A stretch of DNA of 64,000 nucleotides. Origin: an uncultured Clostridia bacterium. GTDB taxonomy: Bacteria > Bacillota > Clostridia > UBA1381. The stretch spans positions 1 through 64,000 of the forward strand of contig CANQQZ010000012.1 of assembly GCA_947626135.1 (NCBI GenBank), given 5' to 3'. The position numbers and the translations under genes are program-made. Numbering within the stretch: position 1 is the first letter of the stretch; each line of letters begins with the position of its first letter. This document shows, in pieces, positions 32,570-40,765 of this stretch. The notes under the pieces are model-generated. The model saw only the letters and a program-made list of their open reading frames with translations. It was not told where the DNA came from and made no database searches.

Positions 32570-35500
32570 TTATTCAATTCTCTCGATTACGGCGGCGCAC
32601 TCCGCGCGGGTAATACCCGCCTTCGGGTCGAACGAACCGTCCTCGCGTCCAATCATAATATCCTTCATTGTGCAGAACATCACGCCCTCCACAGCCCAAT
32701 CGGATATTTTTGCAATATCGGTATAATCAAGCCGTATCGCCCAGGCGCCGGTCGGACCTTCGCCCTTATAGTCATAATATGCCTTGATTATTTTTGCTGT
32801 TTGCTCGCGTGTTACGTACTCATCCGGACGGAACGTGCCGTCTCCCATGCCGTTTAATATACCGTTTTCGGTACCCCACGCGACGTATGGAGCATAATAT
32901 GCGGCAGCCGGGACATCGGTATATCCGCTCTCCGTTCCTGTCGGCGTTACGCCGTCCAGACGTCCCAGAACAGTCGCGAGCATTCCGCGCGTAAGCGGCA
33001 TACCGGGTCCGAATTCCGTTCCTTCCGCGCTGACGCCCTCCATAATGCCGCCCTCGCATACCTTCTTTACAGCGTCATAAAACCAATCGCCGGGATTCAC
33101 ATCCTTAAAGCCGATGGGTTCTGTCTGCTCCGGCGCGTTTTCGGCCGGCTTTGCCGTATCCTGCGGCTCCTCCGGCTGCGAGGTTCCGGGCTGAACCGAC
33201 GGGGACGCTGACGGAGATGCGGACGGCTTCGGCGTCGTCTTAGGCTTTCCCGAGCCGCCGCTGCCATGCGCGGAGGATACTCCGCCTCCCGGCGCGGTGG
33301 ACGGCGACGGTGAAGCAACTGTATTGTTATACGCTATCGCATAGGTTGAAAACTTGTTTGCGTAAATTGTTACAGCGTCGCTGCCGATCCTGTATCCCTC
33401 CTCGGTTCCCGTTGAAGGTGACATTATCTCCGCTTCGTTTCCGTGATAGCGATATACCTTTACGGAGCTCTTTCCCTCCATATCGAACGGAATGACAACA
33501 GTAATAAGCGCAGGCGTTTCCGGAACCGCCTCCGGCTGTCCCTCTCCCACTGTTTTTGTTATATCAATATTGATATAATTTATATTCTCTTCCTCCGCTT
33601 TATCTTTAATTGCCTGCTGAACCGTGTCGTTATTATCCTCCGCCTTGCTCTCTATCGTCATTTTTACATCGACGGGCTCTGATCCGGCTCCTTCGGCTAT
33701 ATACTCCGCAAGCTCATCCAGACCGCCCGCAACGATTTCCTCAACCTTAATATCCTGCGAGCCTGTGCTTTGACCTGCCACGACCGAGCTGCTGATTTCC
33801 GCCGGCGGAAGCGTGATATCCGCGCCCGTAACCGTTCCGTCCTCCGCTACAGTGACAAATTTTGTGACGGTGCCCCCGTCTCCTGTCACGATAACAATAT
33901 TATAGCTTCCCGCCGCAAGATTCTCAAATTTATAGCCTCCGCTGCCGTCTGTCACCGACGTTCTCCCCGTCGGTTTAAGCGTAAGACTAAGCTGCTGCGC
34001 GGCGCTGCCGTCGTGATTTCTTACGGTTCCCGTGATATCAAACACCGGCTTTGCCGTCGGCTCAACTACAGGCGTGATCGTCGGCTCTGCCGTCTGCGCA
34101 GCCTCCGGCGTTACAGAGGGAGACGCGCTCGGCGGGATTTCCGGTGTCACCGAAGGAGACTCACTCGGCGGGATTTCCGGCGTTACCTCGGGTACTGCCG
34201 TCGGTTCCTCCGTAGGCTCATATGTAGGCTCGACTACAGGCGTGATCGTCGGCTCTGCCGTCTGCTCAGCCTCCGGCGTTACCGTAGGTGCAACACTCGG
34301 CGTGATTTCCGGCGTTACAGAAGGAGATTCGCTCGGCATAATTTCCGGCGTTACCTCGGGCACTGCCGTCGGTTCCTCCGTAGGCTCATATGTAGGCTCG
34401 ACTACAGGCGTGATTGTCGGCTCTGCCGTCTGCGCAGCCTCCGGCGTTACAGAGGGAGACGCGCTCGGCGTAATTGTCGGCGTTACCTCGGGCATTGCCG
34501 TCGGTTCCTCCGTAGGCTCGACTACAGGCGTGATTGTCGGCTCTGGCGTCGGCGTAGACTCCGCGTCCGGCTCCGTTGACGCGTCAAAATCGTCAAAGTT
34601 GTATCCGCTCATCAGAACGCCGTCCGTCACGGCGGTCTCGTCCGGATAATCGGTTACGCTGCCCTTTAACGAAATGCTCACCTTGCCGTCAGCCGGATAT
34701 GGAACAGATACGATATAATCTCCGAATTTATCCGTGGTCCTGTTGTATTTTTTACCGTTCACGGTAAACGTGACCGTCTTGCCTGCCGCGGCAGACGCAC
34801 CGCTTTTAATTTTTCCCGCTATGTTAAGCGTGTCGTTCGATTCGGTATTGTATTTCATTGCAAGCTGACCGGGAAGGGCTTTGCCGCTGAAATCGAATAT
34901 AGTGGAATTGGATATCACATTCCCCTGGGTGTATCCGCTGTCGTTTACAGCCCAGCCTATCTTGTATTTTCTGCCGTCGTATATCATAACGGGATCCCAA
35001 TACAAATCGCCTATGCATCTTCCTCCGGCAACCTGCTTCAATTTTGCGTAAAGCTCGGTCAAAAACGCGCGCTGTCCTTCCTTCGTCTCGCCATAAGTAT
35101 TCTGATAATATCCGTTGTCCTCAAGCTGTCCCTCAAAAGAATCGCCGCGCTTCGCGTTCCAGTTATAGCCGGTTTCCATTATTATAACGTCCTTGTCATA
35201 TTTATTGACGAAGGTGTTAAATTCACTAACAACGGTATCTATCGAATATGTGCCGTTATAGAACGGATAGTATGACGCGCCTATAACGTCATAGTATTCT
35301 GACATGGAGCTGTCATCCAGGATGTTCTTAAACGTGCTCCGCGCGCTGACATTGCCTCCGTTATCGCTGTGAAGAATTATTTTTGTCTCCGGCGATACCT
35401 CACGCACCGCGCGGGCGCCCTGCTTTATGAGCCGTTTTAAATAATTTGCGTTATTATATAAACCGTTTGTATTTGTATTCTGATAATCGTTAAACAAAAT

Positions 35501-36934
35501 TCCGACCTGAATTTCGTTTCCTATTGAAACGAATTCCGGACATGTTCCCTGCGCGGCAAGCTTTTGCATTATGTCCTTCGTATATTCGTAAACCTTGCTT
35601 TCAAGGTACGTAACAAGCGCGTCGCCCGTAAGATTTTGGTTTGTTATCTCGGTCTGCCATGCTCTCGGCACCATCTGCTTTTCTCCGTCTACCCAATAGT
35701 CGGAATAAGCTATTGTAAACTCAATCGCCATGCCCTTGTCCTTCGCGCGCCGCGCCATAGTCAGGCAGTCGCTCTCCGTCAGATATCCCGCGGGGAGATA
35801 ATAGCCTCCCTGACCGTGCCCGGGACCCGGGTCGTCCAAAAGACGTATACGCGCCATATTGAAGCCGTTTTCAGCCATAATCTGCAAGGCGTCGCCCTGA
35901 GTTCCGTCTGCACGGTAGAATTTTCCTCCGTTATCTTCGACGTATGTAATCTTTGAAATTTCGCCGCCCTTGTAGAATTTAACCCGTGTCTCCTCCGCCG
36001 GTTCAAACGCAATATTATCAATTGTTACCGATTCGGATTCAACCAGATTAATGCCTATATCGCATGTTCCGTCATTCCCTACGGTAATATTCGGAACTAC
36101 AATTTTATATGCCGCGCTTCCCTCGGGGATCGACGTTGAAGCCATAACGCTGCCGTCTGTTTTAGCGTAAAGATAGCTCGCGCCCGTTTCCTTTATATCG
36201 CTCGTATAAGCATACGCCACAAGATTATAGCTTCCGCTTTCAAGTCCCTCAACCGTTTGACTTACGCGAACCGTTCCCTGCGCCGTAAGCACGCCGTCCG
36301 CGGCGGAAGCAGCTGTCGGCTCCGAGACCGTCCAGCCGTCAAGACCCGCCGAAAAATTACCGTTTACTATTTTACTGTCGCTTGTTTCGGCTTCCTCCGC
36401 CGTAAGCGTAACGTCGTCAATGTATACCGCGCCCGCATCCCATGCCTCCACGCAGATTACATAGTCTTTAGACGCATCGCAGTGAAAGCTCATGGTAAAT
36501 TCCTGCCATTCGCCCGTAACGCTGATACTCTGCTTATCACCGACCGGCTTGTCGTTCGGCCAGTTCGTGCTTCCGTCGCAGAAGCAAACTTTGGGCGCGC
36601 TTGTTTCGGCGTCCGCCATAGCATACAAGCTAAGGCTGTAATCAGTCCCCGCCGATAAGCTTATTCTCTGTCCTATAGTGCCGTCATTAATCTTTACCGA
36701 ACAGCTCCCGCCGTGAGCTTTGTCACTTGACTGCGTGATATTGTCCGCGCCGTTGCACGAGGCAATCCAGTTCCCTCTGCCGGCAAACGCCCAATCGCTT
36801 GCGAGCAGTGTGCTTTCAAAGCCGCCGTTTTGCAGCAGATTTTCAGCCGCTCCCGCGGTCGTGATACCCATGATATACACAGAGCTCATTACCGCCGCCA
36901 GCACAAAGCTTATGAATCGTTTCATGTGTCTCAT
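32570..36934 (-). CDS. SLH-anchored arabinogalactan endo-beta-1,4-galactanase (GH53), multidomain
   Basis: A 1,454-residue cell-surface enzyme predicted to cut beta-1,4-galactan side chains of pectin. The order is signal peptide; a CBM4/9-like module (about 35-180, LLQNGGFE); a second beta-sandwich module (about 190-315, VNGNFSAGLDGW); GH53 catalytic domain (about 320-690) with acid/base Glu in VSIGNEIQ and nucleophile Glu in VIIMETGYNW; a small beta domain; a Pro/Thr/Glu repeat linker (about 800-970); a carboxypeptidase-regulatory-like domain (DITGTVRNHDGS); a further domain; and three C-terminal SLH repeats (FKDVNPGDWFYDAV, YTDVPAAAYYAPYV, YTDIAKISDWAV). I chose ATG 36934 with GGGGGAG upstream. 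SLH domains bind pyruvylated secondary wall polymer. It is monocistronic with its own promoter and terminator. Confidence 0.94.
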   Translation of the reverse strand: MRHMKRFISFVLAAVMSSVYIMGITTAGAAENLLQNGGFESTLLASDWAFAGRGNWIASCNGADNITQSSDKAHGGSCSVKINDGTIGQRISLSAGTDYSLSLYAMADAETSAPKVCFCDGSTNWPNDKPVGDKQSISVTGEWQEFTMSFHCDASKDYVICVEAWDAGAVYIDDVTLTAEEAETSDSKIVNGNFSAGLDGWTVSEPTAASAADGVLTAQGTVRVSQTVEGLESGSYNLVAYAYTSDIKETGASYLYAKTDGSVMASTSIPEGSAAYKIVVPNITVGNDGTCDIGINLVESESVTIDNIAFEPAEETRVKFYKGGEISKITYVEDNGGKFYRADGTQGDALQIMAENGFNMARIRLLDDPGPGHGQGGYYLPAGYLTESDCLTMARRAKDKGMAIEFTIAYSDYWVDGEKQMVPRAWQTEITNQNLTGDALVTYLESKVYEYTKDIMQKLAAQGTCPEFVSIGNEIQVGILFNDYQNTNTNGLYNNANYLKRLIKQGARAVREVSPETKIILHSDNGGNVSARSTFKNILDDSSMSEYYDVIGASYYPFYNGTYSIDTVVSEFNTFVNKYDKDVIIMETGYNWNAKRGDSFEGQLEDNGYYQNTYGETKEGQRAFLTELYAKLKQVAGGRCIGDLYWDPVMIYDGRKYKIGWAVNDSGYTQGNVISNSTIFDFSGKALPGQLAMKYNTESNDTLNIAGKIKSGASAAAGKTVTFTVNGKKYNRTTDKFGDYIVSVPYPADGKVSISLKGSVTDYPDETAVTDGVLMSGYNFDDFDASTEPDAESTPTPEPTITPVVEPTEEPTAMPEVTPTITPSASPSVTPEAAQTAEPTITPVVEPTYEPTEEPTAVPEVTPEIMPSESPSVTPEITPSVAPTVTPEAEQTAEPTITPVVEPTYEPTEEPTAVPEVTPEIPPSESPSVTPEIPPSASPSVTPEAAQTAEPTITPVVEPTAKPVFDITGTVRNHDGSAAQQLSLTLKPTGRTSVTDGSGGYKFENLAAGSYNIVIVTGDGGTVTKFVTVAEDGTVTGADITLPPAEISSSVVAGQSTGSQDIKVEEIVAGGLDELAEYIAEGAGSEPVDVKMTIESKAEDNNDTVQQAIKDKAEEENINYINIDITKTVGEGQPEAVPETPALITVVIPFDMEGKSSVKVYRYHGNEAEIMSPSTGTEEGYRIGSDAVTIYANKFSTYAIAYNNTVASPSPSTAPGGGVSSAHGSGGSGKPKTTPKPSASPSASPSVQPGTSQPEEPQDTAKPAENAPEQTEPIGFKDVNPGDWFYDAVKKVCEGGIMEGVSAEGTEFGPGMPLTRGMLATVLGRLDGVTPTGTESGYTDVPAAAYYAPYVAWGTENGILNGMGDGTFRPDEYVTREQTAKIIKAYYDYKGEGPTGAWAIRLDYTDIAKISDWAVEGVMFCTMKDIMIGREDGSFDPKAGITRAECAAVIERIE
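34045..34550 (-). repeat. In-frame Pro/Thr/Glu linker repeats in the galactanase
   Basis: About three imperfect long units containing AEPTITPVVEPT and EEPTAVPEVTPEI, with SPSVTPE segments. The DNA is repetitive enough that the opposite strand is open too. The linker spaces the catalytic part from the SLH anchor and can vary in length by recombination. Confidence 0.85.
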
Positions 36935-36964
36935 CAATACTCCCCCTTTTACGTTTTTTCGGCG

Positions 36965-36980
36965 GATACCGTCCGGTATC
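36965..36980. promoter_or_regulatory. Palindrome in the galactanase leader, operator candidate
   Basis: GATACCG-TC-CGGTATC is a perfect inverted repeat 24 bp downstream of the -10 box and 30 bp before the start codon. It could be a roadblock-type repressor site or an RNA hairpin. Confidence 0.5.
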
Positions 36981-37003
36981 ACCGATAATTTCCTCTTATT
37001 CTC

Positions 37004-37032
37004 ATTGTAACATACAGCGGAATAATTTGCAA
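37004..37032 (-). promoter_or_regulatory. Promoter of the galactanase gene
   Basis: TTGCAA (37027-37032), a 17-bp spacer and TACAAT (37004-37009). Confidence 0.75.
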
Positions 37033-37062
37033 TCAATTTTTAAAATTATCCCGCCGCATTGA

Positions 37063-37092
37063 AAAACGGCACAGGAAAAACCTATGCCGTTT
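37063..37092 (-). terminator. Terminator after pckG
   Basis: In the minus-strand transcript AAACGGCATAGG pairs with CCTGTGCCGTTT (one wobble), followed by a short T-run. Confidence 0.85.
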
Positions 37093-37129
37093 GCTTCATG
37101 ATTTTTTAAGCATCCTCACGCGTATGTCC

Positions 37130-38923
37130 TCACGCCTTCAAATTTGCCTCGAGCTTCTCAAGCTCCTCCGCCATTTCCTTGGGCAGCCTGTCTCCAAACT
37201 GTGCGAAATACTGCTTGATACCCGTTTCGGGATCCTCAACGTCCTTGAGCCACTCTGTTTTATCAATCGTAAGGAGCGTCTTCAAATCGTCCTCGCTTAT
37301 GTCAAGACCTGCCGTGTCTATATCTCCGGGCTTGGGAACATAGCCTACAGCAACCTCGTCCGCGTCAACCTTACCCGCGCAGCGGTCAAGTATCCACAGA
37401 AGAACACGCATATTGTCGCCGAATCCGGGCCAGAGGAAGTTACCCTCGTCATCCTTGCGGAACCAGTTTACATGGAAAATCTTAGGAGCCTTATCTCCGA
37501 GCTTCTTGCCCATTTCAAGCCAGTGACCCCAGTAATCCGCCATATTATATCCTACGAACGGTTTCATAGCCATCGGGTCGCGGCGTACTACGCCGACAGC
37601 GCCTGCCGCCGCCGCAGTTGTCTCCGAAGCCATTGTTGCGCCGACAAATGTGCCGTGCTGCCAGTCTCTCGACTGATATACGAGCGGAGCGCATTTCGCG
37701 CGTCTGCCGCCGAATACGATAGCGTCAACCGGAACGCCCTGCGGGTTTTCAAATTCGGGTGAAATGCAGGGACAATTCTTTGCCGGAGCCGTAAAACGCG
37801 AATTGGGATGCGCAAGCTTTCCGCCCGCCGCTATATACTCGGGACCGTTCACCTTTGCGCCCTTCCATTCCGTGGCGTTAACAGGCGGATTCTTGTCAAG
37901 ACCCTCCCACCAAACAGTCATATCGTCGTTATTGATAGCCACATTTGTGAAAATAGTACCCTGCTTTGTCGATTCAAGAGCGTTGAAATTCGACTTCTCG
38001 GACGTACCCGGCGCAACGCCGAAGAATCCCGCCTCGGGGTTGATCGCGTAAAGTCTGCCGTCGGGACCAATGTTCAGCCACGAAATATCATCGCCGACCG
38101 TCCATACCTTGTAGCCCTTTTCCCTTAAATGCTCGGGCGGAATAAGCATCGCAAGATTTGTCTTACCGCATGCCGACGGGAACGCCGCGCATATATACTT
38201 GACCTCACCCTCGGGATTTTCAAGACCTAAAATAAGCATATGCTCAGCCATCCAGCCCTCGTTTTTACCGAGATACGAGGCTATACGGAGCGCGAAGCAC
38301 TTCTTGCCGAGCAATACATTGCCGCCGTAAGCGGAATTTATCGACCATATCGCGCTGTCCTGCGGGAACTGAACGATATAGCGGTCATCCGGATTAACAT
38401 CCTTTTTCGCATGGAGACATTTTACAAATTCGGGGTTGTCTCCCAGCGAATCGAGCACCGGCTGACCTATTCTTGTCATTATTGCCATGTTAAGAACAAC
38501 ATATATCGAATCTGTAAGCTCCACGCCTATTTTTGAAAACGGCGAGCCTACCGGACCCATAGAATACGGAATAACGTACATCGTTCTCCCCTTCATGGAG
38601 CCGTTATAGAGCGCCTTTAATTTCGCGTACATTTCATCGGGCGCCATCCAGTTATTGATGGGTCCCGCCTCCTCCTCCGTGGGAGTGCATATGAACGTTC
38701 TGTCCTCTACGCGCGCAACGTCATTCTCGGCTGTCCTGTGATAATAGCATCCGGGAAGCTTTTCCTCATTTAATTTAATCATTTCGCCCGTTGATACGGC
38801 TTCCTCTCTTAAAGCCGCGAGCTGTGCCTCCGAACCGTCTATTAAAACGACCTCATCCGGCATGCACATTGCGATCATTTCTTCCATCCAGGTCTGAACG
38901 GATTTGTTTGCAAGCTGAACCAT
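37130..38923 (-). CDS. pckG: Phosphoenolpyruvate carboxykinase (GTP)
   Basis: A 597-residue GTP-dependent PEPCK interconverting oxaloacetate and PEP. The GTP-type features are clear: kinase loop FPSACGKTN, GDDISWLNIGPDGRLYAINPE, and FGGRRAKCAPLVYQSRDW, with length near 600 (ATP-type enzymes are about 530). In fermenting anaerobes it often fixes CO2 towards succinate or feeds amino-acid synthesis rather than gluconeogenesis. It is monocistronic. Its promoter core is nearly identical to that of the DUF6273-type gene. Confidence 0.97.
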   Translation of the reverse strand: MVQLANKSVQTWMEEMIAMCMPDEVVLIDGSEAQLAALREEAVSTGEMIKLNEEKLPGCYYHRTAENDVARVEDRTFICTPTEEEAGPINNWMAPDEMYAKLKALYNGSMKGRTMYVIPYSMGPVGSPFSKIGVELTDSIYVVLNMAIMTRIGQPVLDSLGDNPEFVKCLHAKKDVNPDDRYIVQFPQDSAIWSINSAYGGNVLLGKKCFALRIASYLGKNEGWMAEHMLILGLENPEGEVKYICAAFPSACGKTNLAMLIPPEHLREKGYKVWTVGDDISWLNIGPDGRLYAINPEAGFFGVAPGTSEKSNFNALESTKQGTIFTNVAINNDDMTVWWEGLDKNPPVNATEWKGAKVNGPEYIAAGGKLAHPNSRFTAPAKNCPCISPEFENPQGVPVDAIVFGGRRAKCAPLVYQSRDWQHGTFVGATMASETTAAAAGAVGVVRRDPMAMKPFVGYNMADYWGHWLEMGKKLGDKAPKIFHVNWFRKDDEGNFLWPGFGDNMRVLLWILDRCAGKVDADEVAVGYVPKPGDIDTAGLDISEDDLKTLLTIDKTEWLKDVEDPETGIKQYFAQFGDRLPKEMAEELEKLEANLKA

Positions 38924-38977
38924 ATTAATTACCTCCTGTTTTTATATAAAGCATAGCCTTATCATCTTTTGTTTGGT

Positions 38978-39005
38978 ATTATACCACATTCCGACCGTTT
39001 TTCAA
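38978..39005 (-). promoter_or_regulatory. Promoter of pckG
   Basis: TTGAAA (39000-39005), a 16-bp spacer and an extended -10 TGTGGTATAAT (TATAAT at 38978-38983), with a short palindrome TGGTATTATACCA over the -10 box. Confidence 0.8.
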
Positions 39006-39049
39006 AGCATTTTATTACGATAAAAAACAAATTATTGCAAAGTACATAA

Positions 39050-39079
39050 TTGACATTCAATATTTATTTGTTATATAAT
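39050..39079 (+). promoter_or_regulatory. Promoter of the DUF6062-type gene
   Basis: A perfect TTGACA (39050-39055), an 18-bp spacer and a perfect TATAAT (39074-39079). Confidence 0.85.
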
Positions 39080-39111
39080 AAAATTGCACAAAAACAGAGA
39101 GGGGTGTTAAT

Positions 39112-39870
39112 GTGAAAGAACAAATTTATACTATTCCCGTCAACGAGGTTTACGATACCGACTGCGCGTGTCCGCTGTGCGAGCTGGAGTACCGGATTGA
39201 AAAGGAGTCGGTCGAGTATTCGCTGGGCGCGGCGATGATGGAGCCGGATTACCGCGTGGAGTCGAACGAGCGCGGCTATTGTAACAGGCACTATTCCATG
39301 ATGTTCAAAAAGCCCAACAAGCTCAGTCTCGCGCTTGTGCTTGACACGCATATGATCGAGGTCAGGAAGAAATTCGATGAGCTGAAAAAAAGCGCCAATT
39401 CCCTAAAGGGCGCGAAAACAGGATTTTTTAAAAAGTCCAACGCGGGCGAGGTCGCGGACAAGCTGTATAATTTCGGCAAAAACGTGACCGACGACTGCAT
39501 GGTATGCAAAAAGGTGAATTTCACAATGGAACGGTATATTGACGTTATACTTTATATGTGGTCGACGCGCGATGAGTTCAGGGAAAAATTCGCCCGCTCA
39601 AAGGGGTTTTGCATGAAGCATTTTCGCGAGGTATGCAAAATGATCCCAAAATCGCTTTCCGACGCGGACGCGGCGAAGTTCATACCGGAGCTGGTCGAAA
39701 AGGAGGGCGCGCTCCTTGACGCTCTCCAGGACGACATTCATAAGTTCACTTTAAAATTTGACTACCGCAACAAGGACATGCCCTGGGGCACAGCTCAGGA
39801 CGCTCCGATACGGACGATAGAATGTCTTGCCGGCTCAATATCGGAACCCGAAAACGAGGACTATAAATAG
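39112..39870 (+). CDS. DUF6062-type cysteine/histidine-rich protein
   Basis: A 252-residue cytoplasmic protein starting at GTG 39112 after GAGAGGGG; the ATG two bases earlier is out of frame. Two similar metal-site-like modules are visible: Cys20-x2-Cys23 with Cys57-x2-His60, and Cys129-x2-Cys132 with Cys167-x2-His170. The pairs are separated by almost equal distances, which suggests an internal duplication, each half probably holding one zinc ion. The remainder is helical and rich in Lys/Glu. I recognise the pattern as DUF6062. No function is known to me. It is a single gene, divergent from pckG. Confidence 0.78.
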   Translation: MKEQIYTIPVNEVYDTDCACPLCELEYRIEKESVEYSLGAAMMEPDYRVESNERGYCNRHYSMMFKKPNKLSLALVLDTHMIEVRKKFDELKKSANSLKGAKTGFFKKSNAGEVADKLYNFGKNVTDDCMVCKKVNFTMERYIDVILYMWSTRDEFREKFARSKGFCMKHFREVCKMIPKSLSDADAAKFIPELVEKEGALLDALQDDIHKFTLKFDYRNKDMPWGTAQDAPIRTIECLAGSISEPENEDYK

Positions 39871-39953
39871 TGACACCGCTTTGATCGCTTCGGCTTCATA
39901 TGCCTGATCCGCTGTGTTTTTATCCGATATTTCCGCTTTATATTAATAAATCA

Positions 39954-39998
39954 AATGCCCGCCGCTTACTCTTCCGTAACCGGCGGGCATTGGTTTTT
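39954..39998. terminator. Bidirectional terminator between the DUF6062-type and sortase genes
   Basis: AATGCCCGCCG and CGGCGGGCATT around a 16-nt loop, then GGTTTTT on the plus strand and an A/T-rich minus-strand tail. It separates convergent genes. Confidence 0.82.
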
Positions 39999-40746
39999 AC
40001 TTTAAAAGAGTTACCTTTCCCTGTACCACATATCTCGCGTTGTTATAATCATATGAGCAGGTGGAAAGAGTAATTATGTTGTCATCCGTGGTCATGGGCA
40101 GTCCGGACGTATCGATCTTCGACATGCTCCAGCGCTTTTCAAGATAGCCTCCGTATGTCTTTTCCGAATCGAAGAATATCGTGAACGCATCTGAGCCACC
40201 CGTGGTTTCGTAGCTTGCGAAAATATCAATCCGGTATCTGTGCTCGCCGGTCAGGTAATACATTACCGGATGCTCCTCGTAATAGCTCTGGCTGTCGTAA
40301 TTCTGTAAAGCCGCAAACATTTTTCCGTTCTTCATATTATGACCGTATATGATTGTATTTATGTCCGATAAATCCGGCGAATTTAACGCGTCCATGAATA
40401 TGGCGCCCGATGAATTTTCCTGATTATCGTAAAGACGGTTCAAATAATACGAATTATCGTCGCTTTGCACAACCGGATAATTTATCGGCGTACCCTCGCA
40501 GTAGAGCCAGCCCACAACGTCAGCGTTCATAGCCTTGAGCGCCGCAAAATCCACGTCTATGGGAGCCTCGTCCGAAGATACGCTCAAGCTGTCGGATAAG
40601 GGCGTTACCATGATATCCGCAAGCTCACTGTATTCCCTGCTGCCGCGGCTGTATTCACAGCCTATCCGAAGCGCCTGAAACAGCGTCAGCGCGCTCGCAG
40701 CCGCGCAAAGGACAGCGATACCTTTGAAAATATTTTTCTTTTTCAT
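39997..40746 (-). CDS. Class B sortase
   Basis: A 249-residue membrane-anchored transpeptidase. An N-terminal signal-anchor (IAVLCAAASALTLFQAL) is followed by the sortase beta-barrel. The catalytic residues are His136 (IYGHNM), Cys230 (TLSTC) and Arg238 (NNARYVVQGK). The long segment between the catalytic His and Cys, with the helix after FFDSEKTYGG, is typical of SrtB. It begins 19 bp after a gene for a TPRTG-type wall protein, its obvious substrate, and is the last gene of the operon. Class B enzymes often anchor haem or pilus proteins, but nothing here points to haem. Confidence 0.93.
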   Translation of the reverse strand: MKKKNIFKGIAVLCAAASALTLFQALRIGCEYSRGSREYSELADIMVTPLSDSLSVSSDEAPIDVDFAALKAMNADVVGWLYCEGTPINYPVVQSDDNSYYLNRLYDNQENSSGAIFMDALNSPDLSDINTIIYGHNMKNGKMFAALQNYDSQSYYEEHPVMYYLTGEHRYRIDIFASYETTGGSDAFTIFFDSEKTYGGYLEKRWSMSKIDTSGLPMTTDDNIITLSTCSYDYNNARYVVQGKVTLLK

Positions 40747-40765
40747 ATTCGTATCCTCCTTTGCG

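Noticed and set aside
34032-34649. Plus-strand 205-codon frame opposite the galactanase linker
   Set aside because: Low-complexity Gly/Val/Ser product mirroring the Pro/Thr/Glu repeats of the real gene.
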